Of a DNA stretch of 64,000 nucleotides, positions 53,136 to 62,015 are shown piece by piece. Under the pieces are notes generated by a model. That model made no database searches and was not told where the DNA came from. It saw only the letters and a program-made list of their open reading frames with translations. The position numbers and the translations under genes are program-made. Source of the stretch: Virgibacillus proomii (lineage in GTDB: Bacteria > Bacillota > Bacilli > Bacillales > Amphibacillaceae). Numbering within the stretch: position 1 is the stretch's first letter; each line of letters begins with the position of its first letter. The DNA lies in contig NZ_JAHLNO010000004.1 in the NCBI RefSeq assembly GCF_018916875.1, positions 1-64,000 on the forward strand. The letters are read 5' to 3'.

Positions 53136-53841
53136 TTATGCCACATCCTTTACATCAATGTTGCAGAATGATAAATAGGCAATGCCAATTCCAAGCAGTG
53201 CTAATACAATTGGAATGATGACGACATTCGCTAAGCTGAACGTGTCAACGCCATCTGAAACCGTTGAGTTAATCAAAAAGGCGATTATGACAGCAGATGT
53301 GATCGTGGCAGCGGTGGATTTTTTTCGCATGCCGAAAAATAACGGAATTAAAGCGATTGCGCCCATCATGAACGCGTTCGTCACTGTATTTGGTAATATC
53401 GCCCATATATCTTGTGGTGTTACTGTGCCTTCAAATAACTCGAGTGAAGGCTGTAAAAAGTATGTGATGATTTGCATGAGCAAAATGCCAACAAGTAAAC
53501 TTCCTGTCGTAAACAAGTAAGCGAGCGTTAATTTGGCAAATAAAAGTTTTTTACGCTTTATAGGGTAAGGTAAACAATACTTGCATCGTTTTCGAACGAA
53601 ATTCGGAAATGATCAAGCGAGATAAAATAACACTGCCCAAAACCATAAATGTAATATTCGATAAAATATTTAAAAGTGTCATAAATTCTTGAAATGAACC
53701 CATAGCCCCGTCAACATCATTTTTTGAAGCTAATGAAATGAATGCCACAAAGCCATAAATACCTATAACACAGAAGAAAAAGCTGTTAAAGTAACGTGAC
53801 ATATGATGCTTGCGCCATTCTAATTTTATTAAATTAAGCAT
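53136..53841 (-). pseudogene. ABC-2 type permease, single frameshift
   Basis: The first part reads MLNLIKLEWRKHHMSRYFNS ... FRSKTMQVLFTLPYKA then stops. Removing one T restores FTYPIKRKKLLFAKLTLAYL and joins the second part (FTTGSLLVGILLMQIITYFL ... SFCNIDVKDVA), giving about 235 residues with six membrane helices, the usual length for BcrB-like bacitracin/lantibiotic-immunity permeases. GGAGGAAAT precedes the ATG at 53841. Either a true frameshift mutation (near 53,567) or a sequencing error. Confidence 0.8.
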
Positions 53842-54682
53842 ATCGATTTCCTCCATTAATAAGTTTGACAAAGTATTCTTCTAACGATTGATGTTTAGTT
53901 TCGACTGCATCTACATCAACCCCATGCTGTATTAAATACTTTGTTAATGTTGATGACTTCTCATGTACCTGTTGGATACTTAGTGTTGTAGCATTCAAGA
54001 TTTGCACCTTAGCGTTGAAATTTACCTCTATTAGTCGTTTAGCTTTTCTTGCATTACTCACGACTATATCAAGTGTTGATTGGTATTTTCCACGCATGGA
54101 ATGCATCGAAATCTCCTCAATTAATTCACCGTGTTTTAACACGCCAATCGTATCTGCAATGGATTCGATTTCTGAGACGATATGGCTTGAAATTAAAATG
54201 GTCATTCCATATCGCTGTTTTAGCATGACAAGCAACTCTCTCACTTCCTTAATGCCGATGGGATTCAGCCCGTTAATAGGCTCATCTAAAATTAAAATTT
54301 TCGGTTTGGCAACAATGGCGCGCCCAATTGCCAGACGTTGACGCATACCGAGAGAAAATTCTTTTACCTTTTTCCTGTCGATTTGTTGTAAAGCTACAAT
54401 GTCTAACACTTTCTTTATATGGTTTCGGCCTTTATAACCCATATAAGCACAGTGCATTTGTAAATTTTCTTGTGCGGTTAGTTCCTCATAAAAAATCGGA
54501 TATTCAATGAGGCTGCCGATGTTTTTTAAATATTTATAAGAAGTTGGTTTAATGGGTTGATTTTGAATGAAAATTTCCCCAGATGTCGGTTTCACTAAAT
54601 TTAATAACATTTTCATTACTGTCGTTTTTCCAGCACCGTTTGGACCGAGAAAACCATAAATTTCGCCTTCTTTAATATTCAT
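53834..54682 (-). CDS. ABC transporter ATP-binding protein, BcrA-like, N-terminally truncated
   Basis: A 282-residue ABC ATPase: Walker A GFLGPNGAGKTTVMKMLLNL (about 11-30), Q-loop region IGSLIEYPIFYEELTAQENL, signature FSLGMRQRLAIGRA (about 118), Walker B ILILDEPINGLNP (about 139), H-loop ISSHIVSEIESIADTIGVLK. The C-terminal extension (KSSTLTKYLIQHGVDVDAVE, LEEYFVKLINGG) is BcrA-like. The normal first ~20 residues (beta-strand ...LTKKF...VSM) are missing: upstream the frame reads YFNQVS and runs into unrelated sequence and stops. ATG at 54682 has no good ribosome-binding site, so the gene may be impaired. It overlaps the permease start. Confidence 0.75.
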   Translation of the reverse strand: MNIKEGEIYGFLGPNGAGKTTVMKMLLNLVKPTSGEIFIQNQPIKPTSYKYLKNIGSLIEYPIFYEELTAQENLQMHCAYMGYKGRNHIKKVLDIVALQQIDRKKVKEFSLGMRQRLAIGRAIVAKPKILILDEPINGLNPIGIKEVRELLVMLKQRYGMTILISSHIVSEIESIADTIGVLKHGELIEEISMHSMRGKYQSTLDIVVSNARKAKRLIEVNFNAKVQILNATTLSIQQVHEKSSTLTKYLIQHGVDVDAVETKHQSLEEYFVKLINGGNRYA

Positions 54683-54811
54683 ACTTACTTGGTTAAAGTA
54701 TAGAAAAATTTGATTTTGAGAGTTGGGACGATCTGCTCATTAAAACCCTAATCGTCCGCTAAACTGCTCCTTTCGTATTATGAACTATGCCTTCATCTTT
54801 GAACCTATCTT

Positions 54812-55432
54812 TTATATTACATTTAAAAATAACTGTAACCCCATATAGACAGCTATTCCCCAAATAATAAGAGCAGAAATTTGATTTAACCGTTTTAACA
54901 GTATTCCGTTTCTGTCGATTTGACCAATCTTTTTTCCGGTAATGGCAAGAGCAAAGAACCAGATCCAAGAAACCCCAATACAGGCTAATGTAAATATCCA
55001 CTTCTCATGTCCTGTATAAACCAACGAGTTTGTTCCGATAACTCCTATTGTGTCCAAAATAGCATGTGGATTTAACAAGGAAACAGAAGCAGTAAATAAA
55101 ATCTGTCGTTTCGTGGAAAAAGGATTAGCTTCTTGGTGATTCTTTATTTCCGGTGTATCACTCCACATTAGCCATCCCATGTAAACTAGAAAAATAAATC
55201 CTACTAAAAATATAAAAGTTCGAAGCCATTCAACACTTAAAATGATAATCGATACACCAGCCACAGCTAATGAAATGAGTATCGTATCACAGACCCCTGC
55301 CGTTATAACTGCTGGTAAGGCATTAGTGAACTTTTTATGAGTTGCCCCTTGATTAAACACAAAAACATTTTGTATGCCTAAAGGTAGAATTAACCCAAAA
55401 CCAAGCATGATTCCATGAACTAATGCTTCCAC
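54812..55432 (-). CDS. LysE/ArgO-family amino acid exporter
   Basis: A 206-residue integral membrane protein of the LysE family with about six helices. It has the conserved start (MEALVHGIMLGFGLILPLGI, QNVFVFNQGAT), the G-x-x-x-D segment (AVITAGVCDTILISLAVAGV) and LNPHAILDTIGVIGTNS. It exports basic or other amino acids (substrate not readable). The start is GTG with AGGAGGG 7 nt upstream. It is divergent from a MocR-type regulator 120 bp away, which probably controls it. Confidence 0.9.
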   Translation of the reverse strand: MEALVHGIMLGFGLILPLGIQNVFVFNQGATHKKFTNALPAVITAGVCDTILISLAVAGVSIIILSVEWLRTFIFLVGFIFLVYMGWLMWSDTPEIKNHQEANPFSTKRQILFTASVSLLNPHAILDTIGVIGTNSLVYTGHEKWIFTLACIGVSWIWFFALAITGKKIGQIDRNGILLKRLNQISALIIWGIAVYMGLQLFLNVI

Positions 55433-55551
55433 TATTTTTCCCTCCTATTCGTATATAGAATAAAGGAGGAAATTCTATTTGTCTCCAACCAATTGGATGG
55501 AAATAAAACCAACCATTTTGTTACAATAAAAGAAAAGAGTGAGGTAGGAAA
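55433..55551. promoter_or_regulatory. Divergent control region, lysE-type exporter / mocR
   Basis: It contains direct repeats CCAACCAATTGGATGG (55,485-55,500) and ACCAACCATTTTG (55,508-55,520), and a -10-like TACAAT (55,522-55,527) toward the regulator. MocR-type regulators often bind direct repeats in such divergent regions (family knowledge), so the repeats are candidate operators. Confidence 0.45.
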
Positions 55552-57000
55552 ATGTCTGAAATAGAATGGAAACCACAAAAATGTTCATCATTACCTTTGC
55601 ATCTACAAATCTATGATTATATGAAAAAGAAAATATTAAATGGGGAATGGACAATCGGCACTAAAATACCTTCACAGAGAACTTTAGCCAAACAATTTGC
55701 AGTCAATCGAAGTACGATTGTAACTGCTTTTGAGGAATTGGCCGCAGCTGGGTTGATTGAATCAAAAGTAGGAAGTGGCACAAGAGTGATAAATAATACT
55801 TGGGGTTTGCTTGCTTCAACACCGCCACCTGATTGGATTACTTATGTCCGTTCTGGTATTCATGAGCCTAATATGAACATCATTCAAAAAATTAATGAGG
55901 CAGAAGCCGATTCAGCTATCATTCGACTGGGTACTGGGGAACTTTCACCCGAACTGCTACCCAATAAACAGATGGCAAATTTATTGCAAATTGATATAGA
56001 GGATACTCTATCTCTAGGATATGAAGAGCCAAAAGGAAACCTAGATTTGAGGAAAACAATTAGCCTTTCCTTAAAAAGGAAAGGTATTGAAGCTTCGCCT
56101 CCTTCCATATTAATTGTTTCTGGGGGTCTTCAAGCACTGCAATTGATTTCGATTAGTTTATTAAAACGTGGTTCGGTTATCTTTCACGAATCACCTTCAT
56201 ACCTAAATTCAGTTCATGTCTTTCAATCTGCTGGCATGAATTTATTTGGAATCCCATTAGATAAAGAGGGGATCAAACACGAATCCATTGGTAATTTAAA
56301 ACGACAGCACCATGCAACGTTACTTTATACGATTCCATCATACCATAATCCAACAGGTACGTTAATGTCTGACAGAAGGAGAAAATCAGTATTAGAGGTT
56401 GCGAAAAATGAAGCTCTTCCCATTATTGAGGATGGTGTATATGATGAATTATGGTTTGATAACCCACCACCAAATCCAATAAAAGCAAATGATAATCAAG
56501 GGAATGTGCTTTACATTGGAAGTGTCTCTAAGTCATTAAGTCCAGGACTGCGAATTGGATGGATTGTCGGACCTGAACCAGTTATTGACCGACTTGCCGA
56601 TATAAAAATGCAAACGGATTACGGGTCAAGTTCTATATCGCAATATGTTGTAAATAAATGGATAAAAAGCGGATGGTACGAAGATTATATAAATCAAATA
56701 AGAGTAAAACTGAAATATAGAAGAGACTTGACAATTAACATTTTAAATACATATTTCTCTGATATAGCAACATGGAATATTCCAAGTGGGGGATTTTATA
56801 TATGGCTTCAATTACAAACAGGTATTTCCACACGAAAATTATTTGAAGCAGCTCTCCAAGAAGGTATTTTATTAAATCCGGGAAGTGTCTACGATAAAAA
56901 TGATCAAGAGCATTTGCGTTTGTCGTATTCCTATGCATCATTAGAAGAACTTGAAAAAGGGTTTAAACGGCTTTCAGAACTTATAAAAGAGAATAAGTAA
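55552..57000 (+). CDS. MocR-type regulator (GntR HTH fused to PLP aminotransferase fold)
   Basis: A 482-residue MocR/GabR-family regulator: GntR winged-helix (about 12-80: LHLQIYDYMKKKILNGEWTI, RTLAKQFAVNRSTIVTAFEE) and a fold-type I PLP domain (about 110-480) with NPTG-type YTIPSYHNPTGTLMSDRRRK, DGVYDELWFDN and the PLP-lysine motif IGSVSKSLSPGLRIGW (Lys about 326). These proteins sense an amino acid or vitamin B6 through PLP. GAGGTAGG precedes the ATG. Divergent from the LysE exporter, likely its transcriptional regulator (inference from context). Confidence 0.9.
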   Translation: MSEIEWKPQKCSSLPLHLQIYDYMKKKILNGEWTIGTKIPSQRTLAKQFAVNRSTIVTAFEELAAAGLIESKVGSGTRVINNTWGLLASTPPPDWITYVRSGIHEPNMNIIQKINEAEADSAIIRLGTGELSPELLPNKQMANLLQIDIEDTLSLGYEEPKGNLDLRKTISLSLKRKGIEASPPSILIVSGGLQALQLISISLLKRGSVIFHESPSYLNSVHVFQSAGMNLFGIPLDKEGIKHESIGNLKRQHHATLLYTIPSYHNPTGTLMSDRRRKSVLEVAKNEALPIIEDGVYDELWFDNPPPNPIKANDNQGNVLYIGSVSKSLSPGLRIGWIVGPEPVIDRLADIKMQTDYGSSSISQYVVNKWIKSGWYEDYINQIRVKLKYRRDLTINILNTYFSDIATWNIPSGGFYIWLQLQTGISTRKLFEAALQEGILLNPGSVYDKNDQEHLRLSYSYASLEELEKGFKRLSELIKENK

Positions 57001-57460
57001 AGTAATAATTTCTTTATCATTAAAAAAGTTGGTTATGATGGAATAAACATTTTAGTTCTTAAGAAACTATAATGAGGTGAAAATGATGAAAAAATTCGTA
57101 GTAAATCCTTATGACTGATGATGTTTTACTAGTTAATACGTGTGGGTCTTCTATTGGACATATTTTTGCTCCGTTTAGTTATGATTGGTTTTAAGTAGCC
57201 TTTGTTGGATGTAGAAGATGCTATTGAAGAGGTTGAGAATAGAAAACATAATGGAAAGTGTTTTTAATATAGACTAATTATGAATTAGTAATCCTGTATT
57301 CAAATTTTATAATTTACACTCTACATCTTATTTACTTTATTCAATTAACATTCCATGTAAGTAGTGTTTTTTATTTCTTTCCATTCTTTTACCCATGCTA
57401 GTATTTTTTGGCCCCAAATTAGTGCATTACCTTGCTTTATTTTGCAAAATAAATAAAAAC
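57001..57460. other. intergenic with a small decayed ORF
   Basis: An AATGAGGTGAAAATG start at about 57,071-57,087 opens MKKFVVNPYD then stops; downstream pieces in other frames do not spell a known protein. Probably a remnant. No hairpins besides the rpsD terminator. Confidence 0.35.
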
Positions 57461-57462
57461 GA

Positions 57463-57505
57463 AAAAACCCCTGAAACGTTGATTTAACAACATTTCAAGG
57501 GTTTC
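57463..57505 (-). terminator. Rho-independent terminator of rpsD
   Basis: AACCCCTGAAACGTTG pairs with CAACATTTCAAGGGTTT, and minus-strand TTTTTTCG follows. 30 nt past the stop. Confidence 0.85.
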
Positions 57506-57533
57506 GATTGCGTTAAAATGCATAAAGCTAATA

Positions 57534-58136
57534 TTAACGTGAGTAGAATTCAACGATTAAGGATTCGTTAATTTCTGCAGGAAGTTCTTCACGTTCTGCG
57601 TAACGAGTGAATGTTCCTTCTAGTTTATTTTCATCTAGTGTTAAATAGTCAGGAACAAAATTATTCACTTCGAGCGCCTCTTTAACGATATCCAAGTTCT
57701 TGGATTTTTCACGTAAGCCAATAACTTGGCCGGGTTTTACCAAGTAAGATGGAATATCAACACGAGCACCATCAACAGTGATGTGACCATGGTTAACTAG
57801 CTGACGAGCTTGTCTACGTGTACGAGCAAAGCCAAGGCGGTAAACAAGGTTATCAAGACGGGATTCAAGCAATAGCATGAAGTTTTCACCGTGAACACCT
57901 TTCATTTTACCTGCTCTGTTAAACAGCGTACGGAATTGACGCTCATTTAAACCATACATGAAACGTAATTTTTGCTTTTCTTGTTGTTGTAAACCATATT
58001 CAGATATTTTCTTACGTTGATTTGGTCCATGTTGACCTGGTGCATAAGGTCGTTTATCTAATTCTTTACCAGTTCCGGTTAATGAAATGCCAAGACGACG
58101 TGACTTTTTCCATATTGGTCCAGTATAACGAGCCAT
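57534..58136 (-). CDS. rpsD: 30S ribosomal protein S4
   Basis: A 200-residue uS4 protein, [20 protein letters not shown], with [20 protein letters not shown] and the S4 RNA-binding domain (about 90-155: [40 protein letters not shown]). It nucleates 30S assembly on 16S rRNA and in bacilli represses its own translation through the leader. AGGAGG is about 9 nt upstream of the ATG at 58136; the 28-codon upstream frame is leader. Lone gene, outside the alpha operon, typical of Bacillus. Confidence 0.97.
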   Translation of the reverse strand: MARYTGPIWKKSRRLGISLTGTGKELDKRPYAPGQHGPNQRKKISEYGLQQQEKQKLRFMYGLNERQFRTLFNRAGKMKGVHGENFMLLLESRLDNLVYRLGFARTRRQARQLVNHGHITVDGARVDIPSYLVKPGQVIGLREKSKNLDIVKEALEVNNFVPDYLTLDENKLEGTFTRYAEREELPAEINESLIVEFYSR

Positions 58137-58312
58137 AAGACATTTCCTCCTTTTTCTTTTATTTGTATAAAATAAAAGAGCGTGTTCTATACACTTGCTC
58201 ATATTGTTTTCATGTACCATCGCTCCAGCAGCTAAGAGTTACACGATACACCTCTATTAAGTAGAGGAACAACATGATTACAAGCGTCAGATCACTAAGG
58301 CTACTTTATTAT
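58137..58312 (-). promoter_or_regulatory. rpsD leader (candidate S4 autoregulatory RNA)
   Basis: The predicted transcript start lies at about 58,315, giving a ~175-nt leader, long for a single ribosomal protein gene. It contains hairpin-forming segments (CCTCTA...TAGAGG around 58,250-58,265) and a GAGCGATGG block. B. subtilis rpsD has an S4-binding pseudoknot leader; the resemblance here is by position and length, not verified structure. Confidence 0.55.
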
Positions 58313-58326
58313 TTTACACAACGAAT

Positions 58327-58355
58327 AGTATATAATTTTTGCAAGGAGAAGTCAA
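58327..58355 (-). promoter_or_regulatory. Predicted sigma-A promoter of rpsD
   Basis: On the minus strand TTGACT (58355-58350), exactly 17 nt, TATACT (58332-58327). One mismatch per hexamer from consensus. Confidence 0.75.
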
Positions 58356-58809
58356 CTACTTATTAAAAATAGATTCCGACAAATTAAAACATAGGAAAAA
58401 AGGCCTACATAAGTTATAATAAGTTTAATAAGCTATTTATTCCATATTAATAGCTAATATATATATAAAATTCAAGCCACAAGAGGTATTAAAAACAACG
58501 TGGTTTAGGTTCCGGAGGAAAGTAAAACTTGGACAGCAACAACACCGCATGAAGAAAAAGTTAAGGACAAGCAACTTCCCAGCGACTTATCAGGATCTTA
58601 CAAAGAAAAATGTCTACAGTAATACATTGTGGTAGAGTTTTTTTTCAAGGTGGTAGCCTTTTGGTCCACTGCTTCCATGGTGAAAAGCCTTATGAATGAA
58701 GTTTCACTTTTTATTATAAAAATAGTATTTTATGCATGATCTCCTATAATGGAACTTGGTTGTACGGACGGATGCATAGCATTTAAAAACTAAATGATAG
58801 CTGGTGAAA
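58356..58809. other. intergenic with repeat-end remnant
   Basis: TTATGAATGAAGTTTCACTT (about 58,690-58,710) equals the right end of the 185-bp repeat, but the stretch before it (58,640-58,690) is different. No gene seen; A/T-rich upstream part. Confidence 0.4.
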
Positions 58810-60579
58810 ATGATGAATTTAAAACATGTGAAGCAACAATTACATAAGATTTATTTTGAATTACTAACGATTGCCTCGAGTCAATGTTTAGAAAAAAGCT
58901 TATCATTAATGAGCGAACGGATAGCTCAGCTAGAAGGGATTCGAACTACAGGGATATATTGCTATTGTGAGGATGGTTATCACTTGCTTTATGGAGTAGA
59001 AATGAACAATTCCGAACCATCCCTTCAGAATAGAGTTGTACCAGAACATATGGGAATTCATCAGTGGATCGAGGTAGAAAACGTCAATGGCTATTTTATG
59101 AAATTAAATGCAGAATACGTTCTATATATTGAAAGTAAAAAACAAATGGATCATTTGCTATTAAATATGTTGCAATCCGAAGTGGTACGGATGCTTCGGG
59201 CTGTAACATGGAGAATGAATCAACAAGGTCAATTCAAATTTCTTTATCACTTATCTGTACGATTATTTACAATGGAAAATAAAGCGGAGATTGTTCAAGA
59301 AGTTATTACCGCCATTACGCAATTTTATCCAAGCTACACTACTCAATTACTATTATCTCAGGATACAGATATTGAAATTGACTGTCCGATTCAACCAATT
59401 ATGTATAATGACGAAGAGCCTATGAGCTACAGTTCCATGGCGTTTATTTCCGGAGAGATGCAAATGGAGAAACATTCAGACCAAATTTATAAATTGTTTG
59501 CGCCTCTAACAGGAAATCAAGGAGTATATGGGGTTATTCAGCTTGTAAAAGAAGAAGGAGTATATTTACAGGAAAATGATGTTCAGTTTATTATGGAAAT
59601 TGCTCAAACTGCTGGAAAATCGATAGAGAATGCAAGTCTTATGGAAAATAGCAGTCATCAAATTTCGGATTTAAAGTTAATTAATGATGTGACTCATAAA
59701 CTAAATTCTAATTTAAATTTAAAAGGAATTATGGAATACGTACGTGATAAAATCATTGATATTTGTCAGGCGATGGAAGTTGGATTTATTTTCAAACGTG
59801 ACCATGAATATACGACTATTGAAGCCGCGAGTACAAGTTATTTTAAGACACAAGGAGATGCATTTGCATCATACTTATTAGAGAACATTGACGGTCCAAA
59901 ATTTTACGGAAATTACAAAGAATATCCCGGGCTACCATATCGGTCACTGTTAGTTATTCCAATGCAACAAGAATTCGAAGTTTACGGATTAGTTGTTATT
60001 ATGCATCCATTATCTTATTTCTTTTCCTTTGAACGGTTTAAATTATTACAATCATTAATTCAACATTGCTCGTTAGCTCTTCTTAATGCAATTTTAAAAG
60101 AAGAACTGCAAAAGGCAGTAATTACCGATTATTTAACAAAGCTTTATTCAAGAAGCTATTTAGAAGAGATGATCATTAAACTAAGAAAATCAACTGCTAA
60201 GGGAGCACTAATATTGTTTGATATTGATGATTTTAAACGAGTAAATGATACGTATGGACACCATGTTGGTGATAAAGTATTAAAGCAAGTTGCCAATGTA
60301 ATTCATGAATACACGGCAGAAGAGGCGATCCCTTCCAGGTGGGGTGGGGAGGAGCTGGCAATTTATACGCCAAATCAAGAAATAGATGATGCAGTAGCTT
60401 TAGCAAAAAAGATTTGCCAATACGTAGAGCGTTCGACTGATCCATCGGTTACAGTTTCCTGTGGGGTTTCCTCTTGGGACGATGTCGGTAAAGATACAGT
60501 AAGTGAATTATTTATTCGCGCCGACAGTGCTCTTTACAAAGCAAAAAGCAAGGGGAAAAATAGTGTTGTTAAATCGTAG
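58810..60579 (+). CDS. dgcP: GAF-GAF-GGDEF diguanylate cyclase (DgcP/YtrP-like)
   Basis: A 589-residue cytoplasmic protein: an N-terminal region and GAF domains (about 150-270 and 290-430; for example DLKLINDVTHKLNSNLNLKG, ICQAMEVGFIFKRDHEY, LVIPMQQEFEVYGLVVIM) then GGDEF (about 435-589). DYLTKLYSRSYLEEMI opens the domain, LFDIDDFKRVNDTYGHHVGD holds the metal/GTP site, and RWGGEELAIY is the catalytic GGEEL motif (about 512). An active diguanylate cyclase is therefore likely. B. subtilis dgcP (ytrP) has the same domains and location. The start is chosen at the first ATG of the ATGATG pair; GGTG is upstream. Confidence 0.9.
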   Translation: MMNLKHVKQQLHKIYFELLTIASSQCLEKSLSLMSERIAQLEGIRTTGIYCYCEDGYHLLYGVEMNNSEPSLQNRVVPEHMGIHQWIEVENVNGYFMKLNAEYVLYIESKKQMDHLLLNMLQSEVVRMLRAVTWRMNQQGQFKFLYHLSVRLFTMENKAEIVQEVITAITQFYPSYTTQLLLSQDTDIEIDCPIQPIMYNDEEPMSYSSMAFISGEMQMEKHSDQIYKLFAPLTGNQGVYGVIQLVKEEGVYLQENDVQFIMEIAQTAGKSIENASLMENSSHQISDLKLINDVTHKLNSNLNLKGIMEYVRDKIIDICQAMEVGFIFKRDHEYTTIEAASTSYFKTQGDAFASYLLENIDGPKFYGNYKEYPGLPYRSLLVIPMQQEFEVYGLVVIMHPLSYFFSFERFKLLQSLIQHCSLALLNAILKEELQKAVITDYLTKLYSRSYLEEMIIKLRKSTAKGALILFDIDDFKRVNDTYGHHVGDKVLKQVANVIHEYTAEEAIPSRWGGEELAIYTPNQEIDDAVALAKKICQYVERSTDPSVTVSCGVSSWDDVGKDTVSELFIRADSALYKAKSKGKNSVVKS

Positions 60580-60597
60580 GGGTTTATAACTAAAATT

Positions 60598-60640
60598 ATG
60601 CTAGCGGTTGAACCTGTTGGTGGTTACCGCTAGCTAAAAA
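60598..60640 (+). terminator. Rho-independent terminator of dgcP
   Basis: GCTAGCGGT/ACCGCTAGC 9-bp perfect stem with inner ACC/GGT pairing. A/T-rich flanks; may also terminate the convergent ytsP. Confidence 0.7.
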
Positions 60641-60654
60641 GTAAAATATATGTT

Positions 60655-61149
60655 TTAATGACTGGATAAATGCGTTTGTAATGCATCAACGAATTTTTCT
60701 AAGTAGATTTGGTCGTCATGGTCGAATCGATTTTTAATCGGACTATCAATATCGAGCACTCCATAAATATTACCATCTTTCATTATCGGTATGACAATTT
60801 CAGACTTACTAGCACTGTCACAGGCGATATGACCTGGAAAATCATGGACATTTGCTACACATTGGGTTGCTCTTTCTTTTACAGCTGTACCGCAAACTCC
60901 TTTTCCGTATCCAATCCTGATGCATGCAGGTAAACCTTGAAAGGGCCCAAGTACTAGTTCATTGTCTTGTTCTTTCCAAAGGTAGAATCCCACCCAATTG
61001 ATTTGATCAAGAAATTGATTTAATAATGCAGACGCATTTGCTAAAATGGCAATATGCTCATGTTCATCCTCACTTAGGGCATGCAATTGACGAATTAATA
61101 GATGATAATCTTTTTCTTTATTACCGGAGTACGTACTTGTTTGAAACAT
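60655..61149 (-). CDS. ytsP: GAF-domain free methionine-(R)-sulfoxide reductase (YtsP)
   Basis: A 164-residue single GAF domain of the fRMsr family, which reduces free Met-R-SO. The three catalytic-type cysteines are present with the family spacing (Cys76, Cys86, Cys110: GLPACIRIGYGKGVCGTAV and HDFPGHIACDSASKSEI), plus VLDIDSPIKNRFD near the end. It protects against oxidative damage in the cytosol. AAAGGAAATG precedes the ATG. Convergent with dgcP and divergent from refZ, as in B. subtilis. Confidence 0.92.
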   Translation of the reverse strand: MFQTSTYSGNKEKDYHLLIRQLHALSEDEHEHIAILANASALLNQFLDQINWVGFYLWKEQDNELVLGPFQGLPACIRIGYGKGVCGTAVKERATQCVANVHDFPGHIACDSASKSEIVIPIMKDGNIYGVLDIDSPIKNRFDHDDQIYLEKFVDALQTHLSSH

Positions 61150-61177
61150 GAAACATTTCCTTTCTGATTAGTTATTT

Positions 61178-61246
61178 CGACAAAGGATATTTTTTTGTCG
61201 AGCGAAAAATGCAGGATATATCATCTCTTTTGTCGTAAAAGAGATG
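61178..61246 (+). promoter_or_regulatory. refZ upstream palindromes (candidate autoregulatory operators)
   Basis: Two inverted repeats lie between ytsP and refZ: CGACAAA...TTTGTCG (61,178-61,200) and a perfect 10-bp repeat CATCTCTTTT/AAAAGAGATG with 5-nt spacer GTCGT (61,222-61,246), which ends just before the refZ ribosome-binding site. RefZ is known to bind palindromic motifs, one of them near its own gene in bacilli, so these are plausible operators; the assignment is inference. Confidence 0.5.
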
Positions 61247-61262
61247 TAAGGAGTTGAGTTAT

Positions 61263-61886
61263 ATGAAAATCAATCCCTCAAAACGAAAGGTGCTGGAAGC
61301 TGCTTCTAGTTTATTTTTTCAAAAAGGATTTCATGGTACGTCCGTTCGTGATATAGCCGATAAAGCAAATGTGAATGTATCGCTAATTAGCTACTATTTT
61401 AATGGAAAGCAAGGGTTGTTAGAATTTGCAGTAACGGAATATTATGAAAAATACTTAGAGACAATCGAAGCAGCGCTGGAAGCGAATCATAATTTAAATC
61501 CATTAAATAAGCTTAAGGAATTAATTTTTATTATTATACAGTATAAACAGAGCAAACATCAATTCTCCTGTTTTATACATCGAGAACTGTCCTTGGACTC
61601 TATCTTTGTAAGGGAGATGACTGTCACTTATCTGGCGAAGGAGAACCACTTTATTAGCAATGCTTTTTATGCTGTGTTGAATGAGCAAATAACTTCTATT
61701 AATGACCGTACTTATTTATACATGCAACTAAAAGGTATGTTGGTTACCCCATATATGATGCCAAATGAATGGAAAAACCAAATCGTAGGACAATATTCCC
61801 ATGAATTATTTGTCCAAAATTATGTAAAAACGATCCATCAATGGTTGGATTTTGTCGTCGCACAAGAGATAAATCTGGTAAATTAA
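61263..61886 (+). CDS. refZ: RefZ, TetR-family DNA-binding FtsZ regulator
   Basis: A 207-residue TetR-family protein: HTH KINPSKRKVLEAASSLFFQK ... FHGTSVRDIADKANVNVSLI (about 1-55) and an all-helical C-terminal domain. In B. subtilis RefZ (YttP) binds sites near the replication origin region and inhibits FtsZ assembly to help position the septum during sporulation. The start is the ATG at 61263 with AAGGAG upstream; the earlier frame (61254) begins inside that region. It lies upstream of ezrA, another FtsZ regulator, as in B. subtilis. Confidence 0.9.
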   Translation: MKINPSKRKVLEAASSLFFQKGFHGTSVRDIADKANVNVSLISYYFNGKQGLLEFAVTEYYEKYLETIEAALEANHNLNPLNKLKELIFIIIQYKQSKHQFSCFIHRELSLDSIFVREMTVTYLAKENHFISNAFYAVLNEQITSINDRTYLYMQLKGMLVTPYMMPNEWKNQIVGQYSHELFVQNYVKTIHQWLDFVVAQEINLVN

Positions 61887-62015
61887 GATTTTTACCCGTA
61901 ATTCGCTAATTTATTTGTATTTTTTTAGCAAAACAAGCAATGAACATGGTATTATTATATGTAGATTTATTTGTGATAAGAAATTATCCTAGGAACGTTA
62001 TCCTATTTATAGTGC
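61887..62015. other. short intergenic
   Basis: No feature seen between refZ and the repeat. Confidence 0.4.

Noticed and set aside
54682..54780. Extended start for the ABC ATPase upstream of 54,682
   Set aside because: The frame runs through YFNQVS into unrelated sequence with stops and without a ribosome-binding site or the expected N-terminal strand.
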